DNA from: Desmodus rotundus
Lineage: Eukaryota; Chordata; Mammalia; Chiroptera; Phyllostomidae
Reading direction: 5' to 3'
Assembly (NCBI RefSeq): GCF_022682495.2
Contig: NC_071391.1
Coordinates: 83,058,154-83,122,153 of the forward strand
DNA length: 64,000 nt
This document shows, in pieces, positions 1-11,311 of the stretch. Below the pieces are notes generated by a model. It was not told where the DNA came from, did not search any database, and was given only the letters and a program-made list of their open reading frames with translations. Position numbers and translations under genes: made by a program. Position 1 is the first letter of the stretch, and each line of letters starts with the position of its first letter.

Positions 1-408
1 GGAATAGTACACAGTAGAAAGAAAGAAGGAGCTCCTACTCTTTGTGACAGCAAGGATGGAACTGGAGAGTGTTATGCTAAGTGAAGTAAGCCAGGCAGTG
101 AAAGACAAATACCATATGATCTCACCTATAAGTGGAACTTAATCAGCAAAACAAACAAGCAAAATAGAACCAGAGACATTGAAATAAATAACAAACTGAC
201 AGTACCCAGAGGAGAGGAAGGAATGGGATAAGGGGGAAAAGAAGGAGAAATGTCATCAAGGAACATATATAAAGAACCCATGGACAAAGCCAAAGAGGGG
301 TAAGATTGAGGGTGGGAGGTGGGGGTGGGTGAGGTGGGAGAGAGTAATGGGGGAAAAAAGGAGACAACTGTACGTGAACAAAATAAGAAAAAAATAATAA
401 AGTTAGAG
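1..408 (+). mobile_element. L1 3' end (ORF2 tail and 3' UTR), cut by window edge
   Basis: The first ~150 bases match the last codons of L1 ORF2 seen in the other copies of this window (the stretch around 'gttatgctaagtgaa'). They are followed by a purine/G-rich 3' UTR and an A-rich tail near 380-408. The 5' part lies outside the window. The 3' UTR ending is shared with the L1 copies near 11.1 kb and 47.8 kb. Confidence 0.85.
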
Positions 409-424
409 GGAAAAAATCTCATGA

Positions 425-705
425 TTTAGGTTTGCATTTCTTTTAATAAGAGTAAAATTAAATATCCTTTCACATAATTAAAAGCTGCTTGCATTTTTTT
501 CCTGTAATGATGTTTTTCACTACCTTTTTATATTGGGTATTTTTATTTTTCCAATTCACTTATTTAGAATTCTTTGCCTATGATGGCAGTTAATTTTTTT
601 GTTATATTTTTGTAATATTTTCCTTTATTGCTTGCTTTTTGACTTGGTTTTTGGTATGTTTGTCATGAAGATCTTCTAAATTTTATATAGTCAAATTTAT
701 AAGTC
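425..705 (-). repeat. Old L1 fragment (ORF2 C-terminal part, antisense)
   Basis: T-rich sequence with the phrase order typical of antisense L1 ORF2 near its 3' end ('tatattgggtattttta...', 'atagtcaaatttataag'). It is strongly diverged. Assignment is by phrase resemblance only. Confidence 0.5.
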
Positions 706-2012
706 AGTCATGGGAGCCCCACTGTCCCCCCCATCTGCCTTGCTCCCCCCCTGCCTCCAGAACTGGTTTGGAGTAAATTCAAGTCTATAATCTTAGGCAC
801 ATGGTAAATGAACCGGAGAAAGCTCATTTCATCTCATTAGGTGGTTGTGGTAGATACATGGGTTACACACACATCCATGGAATCAACCCAGTGATGTGGG
901 AAGCAATTAAGGGGCCAAGGCAGTGAAGGCTGTCCAGAGTAGGTGACACAAGAGCTTGGCCCTGAAGACTAGGAAGGTGTTGTTCAGGTCAAAAAGGTGG
1001 AATGGCTAGCATTCCAGACAGCAGCAGAAATAGGAGGTCAGGTATGTCGGTTCGGGATCACCTGGAAGGTGGTAAAGGGGGCCAGTAAGCCCATTTCAAC
1101 TTGTCCAAAAAAGCAGTGGCAGCCTGGCCTCAAGCAAAGCTGCTGGACCCCCTTACCCTGGGGTGGTGATTGCTGTTATGGGGGACAGACCACAGGTCCT
1201 GGAGCAGCAAGGTCCTGTGGACAAGGCCTCAGAGACCTGCTTTCAGGCCCTGCGTATTAAGGCCCCCAGGAGGTATATGGGGAAGTTGGTACATCAGCAT
1301 GAGATCATGAAGTACTTTCATTCCCAGACACCCTGGAGAAACCACAAAAGTGAGCTAGCAAGGGAGGCAGTATTTTTTAAGTTTAAGGAAAAAAAGGATT
1401 GCAAATCAGAAGAGCTCTGAGAAGCTAGCCAGGGAAGATGCAATTACCAAGTGAGTAATCAGTGCATGCAGAGACTTAAAAATGGCCTATTATGCTCAGG
1501 CACTGCTTCTTGCAGAGGACAAAAGGGGGGCAGCACCACTGGGGATAAATGCAGGCTCCCCACACCTGACAGGAGGTGGCAGTCCCTGCGTGCAGGCAGG
1601 TCTCAGAGGTGGCCAGGAGGTGGGGAGTGGGGGTTGTATGCTGGTGGGCAGGCGTCCAGGGCCCAAAAGATTCTGCCTGGGCACAGGGAGGTACCTCCCA
1701 CGCTGAAGGCAGAGGCTGCACATGTGCTTGGCAGCAGGTGTGTGTGGGGTGGGGGTTGATGGTTAGAGTTGGGGTGGCACACCCCAGGGCAGCCAGGTCA
1801 CAGCTGCAGGACTGGCCACCTGGTCCAGGACAGGCACACAGCTTGGGTGTGGGGCCCTGCAGCGCCACGTTGCCAGCTTGAAATTGAGAATTTTTTGGTA
1901 CCCTTCAAAGCCCCGTGCACTGCCTTTTAATGTGATTTACAATGTAGCTCTGTTTTCCTTATTTTTGAAGTCCCCCGCCCCAACCCTTTAATTTTTGTCA
2001 TGGTCACCTGAC
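706..2012. other. Unique or unassigned DNA, GC-rich from about 1150 to 1880
   Basis: No gene is recognised. Open frames up to 130 codons between 1450 and 1880 overlap one another on both strands, which is expected of stop-poor GC-rich DNA. No start context, domain or splice pattern supports any of them. The part near 890-1030 has an old-repeat look ('gcattccagacagcagcag') but I cannot name its family. Confidence 0.5.
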
Positions 2013-2139
2013 TTCCAGGGTGAGTCGACTGGCTGTGTGACCTTGAGTGAGCCACCCAACTTTTCAGAGCCTCAGTTTCCTGATCTTAAAATGGGGAAAA
2101 TAATCAAAACTACTACGTAGTTTTAAGAATATGCATGTA
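2013..2139 (+). repeat. MIR SINE
   Basis: Contains the MIR core in order: 'ggctgtgtgaccttgagtga', then 'gagcctcagtttcctgatct', then 'aaaatggggaaaataatc'. This is an ancient mammalian tRNA-derived SINE, 5' truncated and diverged. Confidence 0.85.
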
Positions 2140-2142
2140 CTT

Positions 2143-3609
2143 TTTATATTAGAATAGATTTAGATTTACAGAAAAGTTGCTAAGAGAGTGAAGAGTTCCC
2201 AAATATCCCACACCCAGGTTCTCCTATTAACATCTCTCTCACATTACATGGTACATTTGTTACAATAAATGAACCAATATTGATTGATATGTTATTATTA
2301 ACCATAAGCTACACTTTATTTAGATTTTAGTTTTTACCTAAAGTCCTTTTTTTTGTTTTTCATATTTCTCATCCCAAATTTCACTTAGTTGTCATGTCTC
2401 CTTTTGGCTGTGGCAGTTTCTCAGGCTTTGTTTTTGATGACTTTCACAGTTTTGAGGAGTATGGGTCAGGTATTTTGTAGAATGTCCCTCAGTTGGGATT
2501 TGTCTGTTGTTTTCCCCATGATTAGACTGGGGTGTCAGGTTTTGGGGAGGAAGGCCAAAGAGGCATATTGCCTTTTTCATCACATCATATCAAGGGTGCA
2601 TATTATCACCATGACATACGTATCACTGTTGATAGTAACCTTGATTACCTAGCTGAGGTAATGTTTGTCAGGTTTCTTGTGTAGAAAGAAATTGCTTCAC
2701 ACCCCTCACACCCTTTCCATACTAAATCCTTTGGAGGGAAGTCACAATGCATTGCCCATACTTAAGGAGGAGGGACTTATGTGCCACATCTATGAAGGCA
2801 CAGAATATACATAAATTACTTGGAATTCTTCTGCATTTAGGATTTGTATCTTTTCCCCATTTAATTATAGTAGTATGGATTCATGGATATTAATTTTATA
2901 CTTTGTTATAAACCAATACTGCATTATTTTCTTGCTCAAATTGTTTCAGCTTTTGCCATTGGGCTTTTGCTTTAGTTTTAATTGGGTTGTTTTCTTATTG
3001 TTAAATTTGAAAAGTTTTTTGTGTATGTTGGGTACAAGTCATTTATTAGATATGTTTTGCAAATATTGTCTCCAAGTTCATGGCTTGTTATTTCATCCTC
3101 TTAACAGTGCCTTTCATAGAGCAAAAGTTTTTTATTTTAATAAAATCCAACTTATTAATTATTTTCTTTTATAGTGCTTTTAATGTTGTATGTGAAAACT
3201 CATCAGTATACTCATTGTCATGTGAATTTTTCCTATATATTTTTTCAGAAGGTTGATGGTTTTGCATTTTACAGTTAGGTCTATGTCTGATTTTGAGTTA
3301 GTTTTTGGTAAGGTGTAAGGTCTGTGTCTGGGTATGTATTTTGCATATGTTGGAAAGACTATCCTTTCTTTGTTGAATTCCTTTACACCTTTGTCTAAAT
3401 CAGATGACTCTATTTGTGTGGTTCTATCTCTGGGCTCTTGCTGAGCCCACTGATCTATGTTCCACTGATCTATGTCTGTTCTTTTATCAATACCATGCTG
3501 TGCTGATCACTGTAGATTTAAGTCTTAAAATCAGGTAGTGTAAGACCTCTCACTTCATTGTTTTTCTTTAGGATTGTTTTGGTTATTCTAGGATTTTTGA
3601 CTTTCCACA
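2143..3609 (-). repeat. Ancient L1 (host of nested insertions), segment 1: 3' UTR and ORF2 end
   Basis: Antisense L1 3' UTR of the old mammalian type ('tttagatttacagaaaagtt', 'ggtacatttgttacaataaa') runs into the ORF2 C-terminal region ('ttaattgggttgttttctta', 'caaatattgtctccaagttc'). This is the 3' end of one old minus-strand L1 whose remaining pieces follow in order up to 18478. Many stops and frameshifts; no reading frame survives. Confidence 0.75.
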
Positions 3610-3975
3610 GTTAGGTTTGGCTGTCATATCTAAATACCATAGATTGAGCAGCATGAACAACAGACTTTTTTATTTCTCACAGTTCTGGAGGCTGGAAGTC
3701 TGAGATCTGTGTGCCGGCATGGTTGGGTTCTGGTGAGGACTCTCTTCCTGGCTTGCAGATGGTCACCTTCTCACTGTGTCTTCCTACAGCAGAGAGAGTC
3801 GAGTACTCCGTGGCTCTTCTTATAAGGACACTAATTTTACTGGATCAGGGCCTTACTCATGACTTTATTTAACCTTAATACTTTTGTGAAGACCCTATCT
3901 CTTATCTATAGTCACACTGGGATTAGGGCTTTAAGATATGAATTTTGAGGGGGACATAATTCAGGCCAAAGCTCT
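3610..3975 (-). repeat. MLT1-family solo LTR (ERVL-MaLR), antisense
   Basis: Recognised by the antisense MLT1 phrases 'ttctcacagttctggaggct', 'ttcttcctggcttgcagatg' and 'attttgagggggacataatt'. It interrupts the old L1: L1 sequence reads on from 'gactttcca' to 'tataaactttatga' when it is removed. Confidence 0.8.
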
Positions 3976-4438
3976 ATATAAACTTTATGATTTGTTTATG
4001 TTCATGAAACAGCTTCTGGGAGTTTGATTGGGATTGCATTGAATCTATAGATTAAGTTGGAAAAAACTGAAATCTTAACAATATTAAGTTTTAATTCACC
4101 AACATAGAATATCTCTCCATTTATTTAGATCTTCTTTGGTTTATTTCATCAGTGTTTTGTAGTTTTCTGCATACAGATCCTGTGTATATTTTGTTAGGTT
4201 TATACCTAAGTAATTCTGTGTTTTGGTGCCATTATACATGGTACTTTTAAGAAATGTCAAATTGTAATTGTTCACTGGTAGCATAGAGAAAAGCATTTAG
4301 CTTTTGTCTACTGAGCTTGTGTTTTGAGATTTTGCTGTACTTGCCTATTAGTTCCAGGAGTTTGTTTGTTTGTTTGTTTATATTCTCTGGGGTTTTTCTA
4401 CATAGACAATCATCTCATCTGTGAATAAAGACAGTTGC

Positions 4439-4439
<1 letters not shown>
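3976..4439 (-). repeat. Ancient L1, segment 2 (ORF2)
   Basis: Continues the old antisense L1 after the MLT1 insertion ('gggattgcattgaatctata' is a hallmark of L1 ORF2 read antisense). Heavily decayed. Confidence 0.75.
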
Positions 4440-4493
<54 letters not shown>

Positions 4494-4508
4494 TCATTCT
4501 TTCTTTCT
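4440..4508. repeat. (TTTC)n microsatellite
   Basis: About 69 bases of near-perfect tetranucleotide repeat inside the old L1, broken once near its right end. Confidence 0.97.
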
Positions 4509-4804
4509 CACATGTATACCTTTTATTTCTTAAAAAAATCTTATTGAATTAGCTAGGACTTCCAGTGTGATGATGTTGCATAGAAGTGGTGAGAAAGGAC
4601 ATCCTTGCCTTGTTCTTCACCTCATAAAATAAGCTTGTAAGTATCCCCTCAGCTTCTATTTTCTGGAAACATTGTGTAGAATTGGTATTTCTTTCTTACA
4701 TATTTGATAGAATTCATCAGTGAAACAACCTGGAGCTAGTGTTTTTAAAAAGTTTTTGGAAGGTTATTAAATATTGATTCAAAATTTGTTTTAACCTTTT
4801 CACC
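4509..4804 (-). repeat. Ancient L1, segment 3 (ORF2 reverse-transcriptase region)
   Basis: Antisense L1 phrases 'gctaggacttccagtgtgat' and 'ggacatccttgccttgttct' mark the region just downstream of the reverse-transcriptase active site. Confidence 0.7.
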
Positions 4805-5590
4805 TTCTTTACCCATTTTTTTTACCCTCCACCCCCTGCCTCTGGCAACCACCAATACATTCTCTGTATATATGAGCTTTCTGTCTGACTTATTTCACAT
4901 AGCATAATGCTCTTGAAGTCCATCCACGTTATTGTACATAGCAAGACTTCATTCTTTTGTATAGCTGAGTAATATTCTATTGTGTATAGATATGCCACAA
5001 TTTCTGTATTCAGTCTTCCATAGATGGACACTTAGGTTGTTTCCATATTTAGGACCATTACAAATAATAGTGCAATGAACATGAGGGTGCATGTAACTTT
5101 TGAGTTTGTCTTTCTATTTTCTTAGAATAAATACCCAGAAGTGGAATTGCTGGACTGTATGGTAGTCCTATTTTTAATTTGTTGAGGAACCTCTATTCTG
5201 TTTTCCATTAGTGGCCATACCAATTTACATTCCCATTAACAGAGCACAAGGGTTCACTTTCCCCCTTTTCTCTACATCCTTGCCAACACTGTCTTTTTGG
5301 TAACAGCCATTGTAACAGGTATAAGATAATATCTCATTGTGGTTTTGATTTGTATTTCCCTAATAATTAGTGATATTGAGCTTCTTTTCATGTGTCTGTT
5401 GGCCATTTATATGTCTTCTTTGGAAAAATGTCTATTCAGGTCTTCTGCCCATTTTTTAATCAGATTGTGTTTTTGCTGTTGAGTTGTATGTGTTCTTTAT
5501 ATATTTTGGATAATCGGATATATGGTTCACAATATTTTCTCCTATTCAGTAAGTTGTCTTTTCATTCTGTTGATGGTTTCTTTTGCTTTG
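4805..5590 (-). repeat. Second old L1 3' end, nested in the first
   Basis: The sequence jumps back to an L1 3' UTR ('accctccaccccctgcctct') and then to the ORF2 C-terminus ('ttaggttgtttccatattta', 'catgtgtctgttggccattt'). That order is only possible if a separate 5'-truncated L1 inserted in the same orientation. Confidence 0.7.
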
Positions 5591-5865
5591 ACTGAATTTT
5601 TAAAATACATATAGGGCTGGGTAGATACAGAGCTATTCAGGTTATCTATTTCTTCTTGTATGTGTTTGGTAGATTGTCTATTTTAAGCAATTGGTCCATT
5701 TTACTTGTTAGCAAATCTGTGGGCAAAGAGTTGTTTTTCATATTCCTTTATAACCCTTTCAAGTCAATGGGATCAGTGATGACCCTCTTTCACTTCTAAT
5801 ATTGGCAATTTGTTTCTCTCCTTGGTTAATCTAGCTAGAGGATTATTGGTTTTATTAATTTATAC
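5591..5865 (-). repeat. Ancient L1, segment 4 (ORF2)
   Basis: Antisense ORF2 resumes ('tatctatttcttcttgtatg', 'gcaattggtccattttactt') up to the Ves SINE insertion. Confidence 0.7.
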
Positions 5866-6090
5866 AAAGAACTGGATTTTTGCTTCTCTGGTGTGGCTCA
5901 GTGGATTGAGGCCAGCCTGTGAATCAAAGTGTCACCTGTTTGATTCTCAATCATGGTACATGCGTGGGTTGCAGGCCAGGTCCCCAGTAGGGGGTGCGTG
6001 GGAGGCAACCAAAAAATTGATGTTTCTCTCCCTCTCTTTCCCTCTCTTAATAAATAAATAAAGATCTTAAAAAAAAGAACTGGGTTTTTG
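5866..6090 (+). mobile_element. Ves-type SINE with target-site duplication
   Basis: The SINE body runs 5883-6073: a tRNA-like head ('gtggctcagtggattgag'), the conserved 'ggttgcaggccaggtcccca', a C/T-rich stretch and an AATAAATAAATAAA-bearing tail. It is flanked by a 17-base target-site duplication (5866-5882 and 6074-6090) that differs at one base. Ves SINEs are bat-specific and are moved by L1 machinery. The A and B boxes are decayed. Confidence 0.9.
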
Positions 6091-6659
6091 ATTTTGTTAG
6101 TTTTCTTTATTGTTTTCCTGTTTTTAATTTTATTGATTACTACGGTAAATTTTATTGCTTTCCACCCTAAACAATTTATTATTTCTATTCTTCTGCTTGT
6201 TTTAGGGTTTATTTGCTCTTCTTTTTCTAGCTTCCTAAGATGGAAGTCTAGGTTATTGGTTTTAGATCTTATTTTCTAATATATGCATTTAACACTATAA
6301 ATTTCCCTCTAGGCACTGTTTCTGCTGCATCAGATACATTCTGATTAATCATATTTTCATTTTCATGTAGTTCAAAATAGTTTTAATTTATCTTGAGGCT
6401 GCTTCTATGATTCAAGGATTATTTAGAAGTGTGTAGGTTAACTTCTAAATATTTGAGGATTTTTAAGCTTTCTTTCTGTTATTGATTTCTTGTTTAATTC
6501 CACTGTGATGTAAAAACATACTTTGTATGATTTCTATTCTTTTAAATATGTAAGTTGTGTTTTATGACACAAATGTGGTGTATCTTGGTGATTGTTCCAT
6601 GTGAGCTTGAGAAGAACGTGTTTTCTCTTGTTTGATGTTGTTCTATAATGTATGGAGTA
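6091..6659 (-). repeat. Ancient L1, segment 5 (ORF2)
   Basis: Antisense L1 ORF2 linker/endonuclease region resumes directly after the SINE ('ttggttttagatcttatttt', 'attccactgtgatgtaaaaa'). Confidence 0.7.
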
Positions 6660-7502
6660 TATAATTGTGGGGGGGCTCTGCCCACAGGGTAGAGGGTTGC
6701 ACAGCCGCTGAGGATGAGAATAAGTCTACCAAGACGTGATCTGCTTGGGGAGGAAAGGTAGCCAATCTCTCAAAGGAGAAGGGCCAAGAGCTTTTTCCTC
6801 AATGGGCTTTTATTGGGTTCAATTTGCACAGGAATACAGGTAAAGCTCATCAATCATTGTCAGGCAGTAAGGATCAAACAATAGATAACAAACAAAGAAC
6901 TCTGAGGGCTTATTCTGAGTCAGGGTCAGTTAGCTAAAGGGCTATAAGGTTTTGAAACAAACTCATGTCAGCTTGGACCCTTATCATTTAAATTGAGGGT
7001 ATTAGCAAAGCAGGTTTCACAGGATTTTATGCATTCTTTCTTAGGCCTGATCTCCCCAGGGAACCTGCCCTTTCCATCTCAGGGCCGCACCCACCTCTGG
7101 CATTGTTTCAGGCTTAAGTCAAGCAGGGGAAGTAAGGCAGTCAAGAGATGAGGAGACTTCTTGCAGACAGAATGAGGACTCAGGCTATGTCAAAGCCGAG
7201 GGGCAAGGTTCCATCACCCCCTTTTTCTGTAGCCCCCCAAGCCCTTCCCTGTGGGCCTCTTTGTGGCCATGCCTGTCTTAGGTGGTTCCTCCCTTGAGCA
7301 ATCTTACCCATAATTGGCTAACTGGTCACACCAGGTAAGCAGTGCCAAGCAGGGTAAAGTGAAATGGGGAGGGGCGCTGTCCCTGCCAGGGAGATAAGCT
7401 TTGTTTCCTTAGTGGCTTATGGTCCCAAGGTCTCTGACTCAGCCTTAACCAATGGGGGGTTACAGCTTCTGAAACCAGGCAGGGCACTTCCCAACATATA
7501 AT
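6660..7502 (-). mobile_element. Solo LTR of an endogenous retrovirus with 6-bp TSD
   Basis: The LTR is 6666-7496 (831 bp). On the minus strand it begins TGTTGGGAAG and ends CCCACA, so it has the canonical TG...CA ends. It is flanked by a perfect 6-bp duplication, tataat (6660-6665 and 7497-7502). A poly(A) signal AATAAA lies on the minus strand at 6809-6814. No retroviral coding sequence remains, which indicates LTR-LTR recombination. A 6-bp duplication is typical of class II (beta-like) ERVs, but I do not recognise the family. It sits inside the old L1, which resumes cleanly on both sides. Confidence 0.85.
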
Positions 7503-8448
7503 ATTATATAATGTATAGAATAGAACATTCCATATAGTATTCTATAAATGTCAATTAAATCAAGTTGATTGTAGTGCTGTTTAGGCCACCTTTATATATT
7601 TTACTGATATTTTGCTTACTCAATCTATCAATTACTGCCAGAGGGATCTCTAACTGGATTTATGTGCTTCTCTTTTCAGTTCTTTCAATTTTTTCCTCAT
7701 GTATTTTGACATTATTTTGTTACCTGCATACATGTTTAGGCTTGTTAAGTTTTCTTAGAAAATTTACCCCTTTTATTATTTGTAATGCCCTTTTCTTATC
7801 CTTGAAACTCTATCTTATTATGATCTTCTTTGTCTGAAATCAATATAGCTAATCTAGCTTTCTTTTGATTAGTATTACCATGGTGTGTTTTTCTTTACCC
7901 ATTTACCTTTATCTGAGTCTTAAAGAGGGCTTCTTTTAGACAGAATATTGCATAATTGGGTCTTATTTTTTTTAAGTTGACTCTGACAGTCTCTGTCTTT
8001 TGATATATAATGGTCATTTGCATGTAAAGTGACATTAATATAATTGGATTAAATTTTATCATGTTTGTAAAGTTTTCTATTTGTTATATTTGTTCTTTAT
8101 TTTCTCACTCACCCTACCACTTTTTTGCCTTCTCTGGTATTAATTGAGAACTTTATAGATTTTATATGATTCAATTTATCTCTTAGCATATCAATTATAG
8201 TTCCTTAAAAGTTTTTTAGTGGTTCCCCTACAGTTTAAATATGCATTTTTAATTAATACAAATTCACTTTCAAGTAATACTGTGACACTTTATGTGTAGT
8301 ACATATACCTTTTAACTGAGCTTTTCAATTCTTCCCTCCCATCTCTTGTGATTTGCTATCATTTATTAATCCATATACTGTAATCACTCAATATATTGTT
8401 ACTATTATTGCTTTAAAAGCACAATCATAATTATCTTTCAGGTCTATT
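7503..8448 (-). repeat. Ancient L1, segment 6 (ORF2 endonuclease region)
   Basis: Antisense L1 continues ('gaaatcaatatagctaatct', 'tagacagaatattgcataat'), corresponding to the N-terminal part of ORF2 and the inter-ORF region. The segment is AT-rich and decayed. Confidence 0.7.
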
Positions 8449-8934
8449 AAGAATAGGAAAATAGGATAGGAGAAGATGGTGGCAAGATAGGTGGGAGCAG
8501 AGTCCACTTCCCCTTGGCACCAGTGAAATGCCTAGCTGATCTGAGGAACAGAGCGAACAGCCAACGGTATTCCAGCATATATGAAGATCAGAGACCAAAG
8601 ATAGAGGACACTGAAAGATCAGGTGGTAAGAAGAGTGCTTAAGGACAATAAGGTCCCTGGGACCCATGCGGGGACCAGGGCGGCTGAAGCCCCTGGCCGG
8701 GGTGCAGGGTCTGCTGCAGGATTCTTGGGAGAGAGCCAGGCTGGACTGTGTGAGAGGCCAGGTGCTTGACCAGGGGGGCTTGAATAGGAGGAATTTCTTG
8801 AAAAGAAAAAGAAAATAGAACACACAGCGGCTAGTTAGAGAACTCTCCACAGCAGCTGTGACCTCTTGCACCCCTAACCCCTCAGCCCCTGGACTGTGAA
8901 CTTGGGATAAGTAGCCCCAGCACACACCTGAAGC

Positions 8935-9290
8935 CCGGTTGGCGTGCACCCAGATCAGTGGACTGGGCGCCCACCACTGAAACCCCGGGTGGGCGTGCAC
9001 CCTGATCAGTGGCCAGGCTGCCTGGTTGCACAGACCCAAAGTGCCCCAGTGGGCGCATACCCCAATCAGTGGCCTGGGGCCCACACCTGAAACTCCGGGT
9101 GGGTGCGTACCTCGATCAGTGGCCTGGGCACCCACACCTGAAACCCCGAGTGGGCGCCCACACCTGAAACCTCGGGTGGGTGTGCACCCGGATCAGCGGC
9201 TGGCTGCCCTGTCACACAGGCCCAAAGCTGGGGATTGGCGGTGCAACCTGATCAATGGTCTGGCTGCCTGCAGACGACCACACACCAAGC
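8935..9290. repeat. Minisatellite-like array in L1 5' UTR
   Basis: Six imperfect units share the core gatcagtggc (at 8953, 9004, 9064, 9114, 9191 and 9250) with 'cacacctgaaaccccg' and 'gggtgggcgtgcaccc' spacers. Unit length varies from about 50 to 77 bases. The array is GC- and CpG-rich. Its position upstream of ORF1 suggests a promoter or internal repeat of this L1 lineage, which is inference. Confidence 0.8.
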
Positions 9291-9737
9291 AGGGGGGACT
9301 GAACAACTCCCACCTAGCCACTGTGCACAGAGCCCTGCAGGGCCTACTCACTCTCTAGGAGGAAGGCAGAATGCCCAGCAGAGGGGAGTTGCAGGGCTAG
9401 GGAAGACTGCAGTCCCCAGAAAGACTTGACCCAGTAGGGGGCTGAACTACCCTGAAAGAGCACTGAGAGCCCCTAGCATCTAAGACAGCAAAGACCAAGA
9501 AGGTGGAGTGTGAGTTGCCCCTAACTGGTGCAACTCAAGGCCAGAACAACTGGTGGACTAAAGTCCTAGTCGGGAGCAGAAGGACCCTGAGGAACTGGGT
9601 TGGAGGCTGAACAACAGCGAAGAATGTGGCTCAGGAAGGGAGAAAAGTGAAACCAATCCCTCCAACCACCTCCTCCCAGTTCTGCAGACAGGAAGACCAG
9701 CAGAACTAACCTGACAGGTTTAATGCCAGCACAAGAC

Positions 9738-10018
9738 TTGTTTTTTTTTCTTTTCTTTTTTTTTTCTCCTTTCCCCCTAAATTCCTTCTTCCATTCAGTC
9801 CTTCTTTCTTTTTTTATTCCTTCTTCCTTCCTTTTTTTATTGTTTTTTATTTTAATTTTTGTGAAAATTCCTTCTTCTTATCTTTCCTCCAATTTTCTAT
9901 TCTTCCTTCCTCCTTCCTTCCTCCCCTCCTTCCTTCCTTTCTTCCATCCTTCCATTCATTTTCTTTTTCCTTCTTTCCCTTCTCCTTTTTTTTCCCTTCT
10001 TTCTCTTTTTCCCACAGG
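9738..10018. repeat. Polypyrimidine tract in L1 5' UTR
   Basis: Almost pure T/C on the plus strand (ttcc, tttc and cctt units) between the 5' UTR and ORF1, ending at 'ttcccacaggtg'. Related tracts occupy the same place in L1 C (41540-42540) and L1 D (59100-59400). Confidence 0.85.
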
Positions 10019-10231
10019 TGAGGCAATTAAACCTGGAGCTCTGAAAATGACCAGAGTTAGACCCTGTTAGACCCATAAACGTCAGCTCAAGACCAGTGAG
10101 TGCAGGACATTAAGGAGATGGCACCACTGAATCCCACTGAAATTTTACCATAGAAGTTCATACCATAAACCCAGGGAGTCAGAACAGATCAATTTAAGAA
10201 GCAGAGGCTAACAAGAAGAGTCTGACAAACA

Positions 10232-10507
10232 ATGGGAAGACAAAGAAACAATCCCCAAATAAAAGGAAAGGAGGAAGCCTCACAAAGAATGCAAAATGAA
10301 ATAGAGGCAAGTCAACTCTCAGATACTGAGTTCAAAGGAATGGTTATCAGGAAGCTCACTGAGCTCACAAAGAATTACCAGAAACTACTGGGAAACTACA
10401 ATGAACTCACTGCAAACTATATCAACATGAAAAAGGAAATAGAAACTATCAACAAGAGCCAAGAGGAAATGAAGAATACAATTTCTTCAGGGCCCAGAGA
10501 CATATGA
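10232..10507 (+). pseudogene. L1 ORF1 N-terminus (ORF1p), truncated and fused
   Basis: ORF1p is the L1 RNA-binding trimer protein. The frame starts MGRQRNNPQ and runs through the N-terminal region and part of the coiled coil (heptad-like 'LTELTKNYQKLLGNYNELTA'). After about 84 residues it crosses the deletion junction and ends at a TGA a few codons later. The RRM and C-terminal RNA-binding domains are absent. L1 A and C have stops at codons 15 and 10 of the same N-terminus; this copy is open there. Confidence 0.85.
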
Positions 10508-11047
10508 AAAGATGCTCAGCATCATAGCCTTCAGAGAGATGCAGATTAAAACCACAATGGGGTACCATCTCACACCAGTCAGAGTGGCCAACATAAACAA
10601 ATCAACAAACAAGTGTTGGAGAGGATGCAGAGAAAAAGGAACCCTAGAGCACTGTTGGTGGGAATGCAAACTGGTGTGGCCACTATGGAAAACAGTAGGG
10701 AATTTCCTCAGAAAACTAAAAATGGAACTGCCCTTTGACCCAGCAATTCTGCTGCTGGGATTATACCCTAAAAACCCTGAAACACCAATCCAAAAGAACC
10801 TATGCACCCCAATGTTCATAGCAGCACAATTTACAATAGCCAAGTACTGGAAGCAATCTAAGTGCCCATCAGCAAATGAGTGGATCCAAAAACTATGGTA
10901 TATTTACACAATGGAATAATATGCAGCAGAGAGAAAGAAGGAGCTTATACCCTTTGCAACAGCATGGATGGAACTAGAGAGCATTATGCTAAGTGAAATA
11001 AGCCAGGCGGTGAGGGACAAATACCTCATTCTTTAACTGGAACATAA
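10491..11047 (+). pseudogene. L1 ORF2 C-terminal fragment
   Basis: ORF2p is the endonuclease/reverse transcriptase of L1. Only its C-terminal part is present, including the cysteine-rich domain (CWRGC...HCWWEC). The frame is open from about 10512 to a premature TAA at 10917-10919, where intact copies have a sense codon, and sequence related to ORF2 continues to the natural stop at 11045-11047. Endonuclease and RT domains are missing. Confidence 0.85.
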
Positions 11048-11311
11048 TCAACAGAAGAAAAAAGCAAACAAAATATAGCCAGAGACATTGAAGTTAAGAA
11101 CTATCTAACAATAATCAGGGGGGAGTGGGGAGGCACAGTGAAGAGAAGGGATTACAGGATCTACTATAAAGGAAATGTGAACAAAATCAAGGGGGAGGGC
11201 GGAGGTGGGGGAGGGAGGGTGTTCGGCTGGGGTGGGGTCGAAGGATGGGGAGAAAAGGCATACAACTGAAATTGAATAAAAATAAAAATTAAAAAAAAGA
11301 ATAGGAAAATA

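Larger units (their letters stand above)
8449..11311 (+). mobile_element. Internally deleted L1 with perfect 15-bp TSD
   Basis: The element occupies 8464-11296 and is flanked by a perfect 15-base duplication (8449-8463 and 11297-11311). It has the L1 5' terminus (AAGATGG at 8473-8479), a ~1.77-kb 5' UTR with a minisatellite-like array and a pyrimidine tract, and the ORF1 start at 10232. Near 10486-10490 it then jumps straight to the ORF2 C-terminal region, followed by the 3' UTR and A-rich tail. About 4 kb is missing relative to L1 C. Both ends and the duplication are intact, so the deletion either happened in place or was already present in the RNA that integrated. Confidence 0.88.

Noticed and set aside
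1451..1881. Several overlapping frames of 74-130 codons
   Set aside because: Frames on both strands are open together in GC-rich DNA; no start context, domain or splice evidence.
8935..9290. CRISPR-like array
   Set aside because: The units are contiguous and irregular, without unique spacers, and lie in a mammalian L1 5' UTR.
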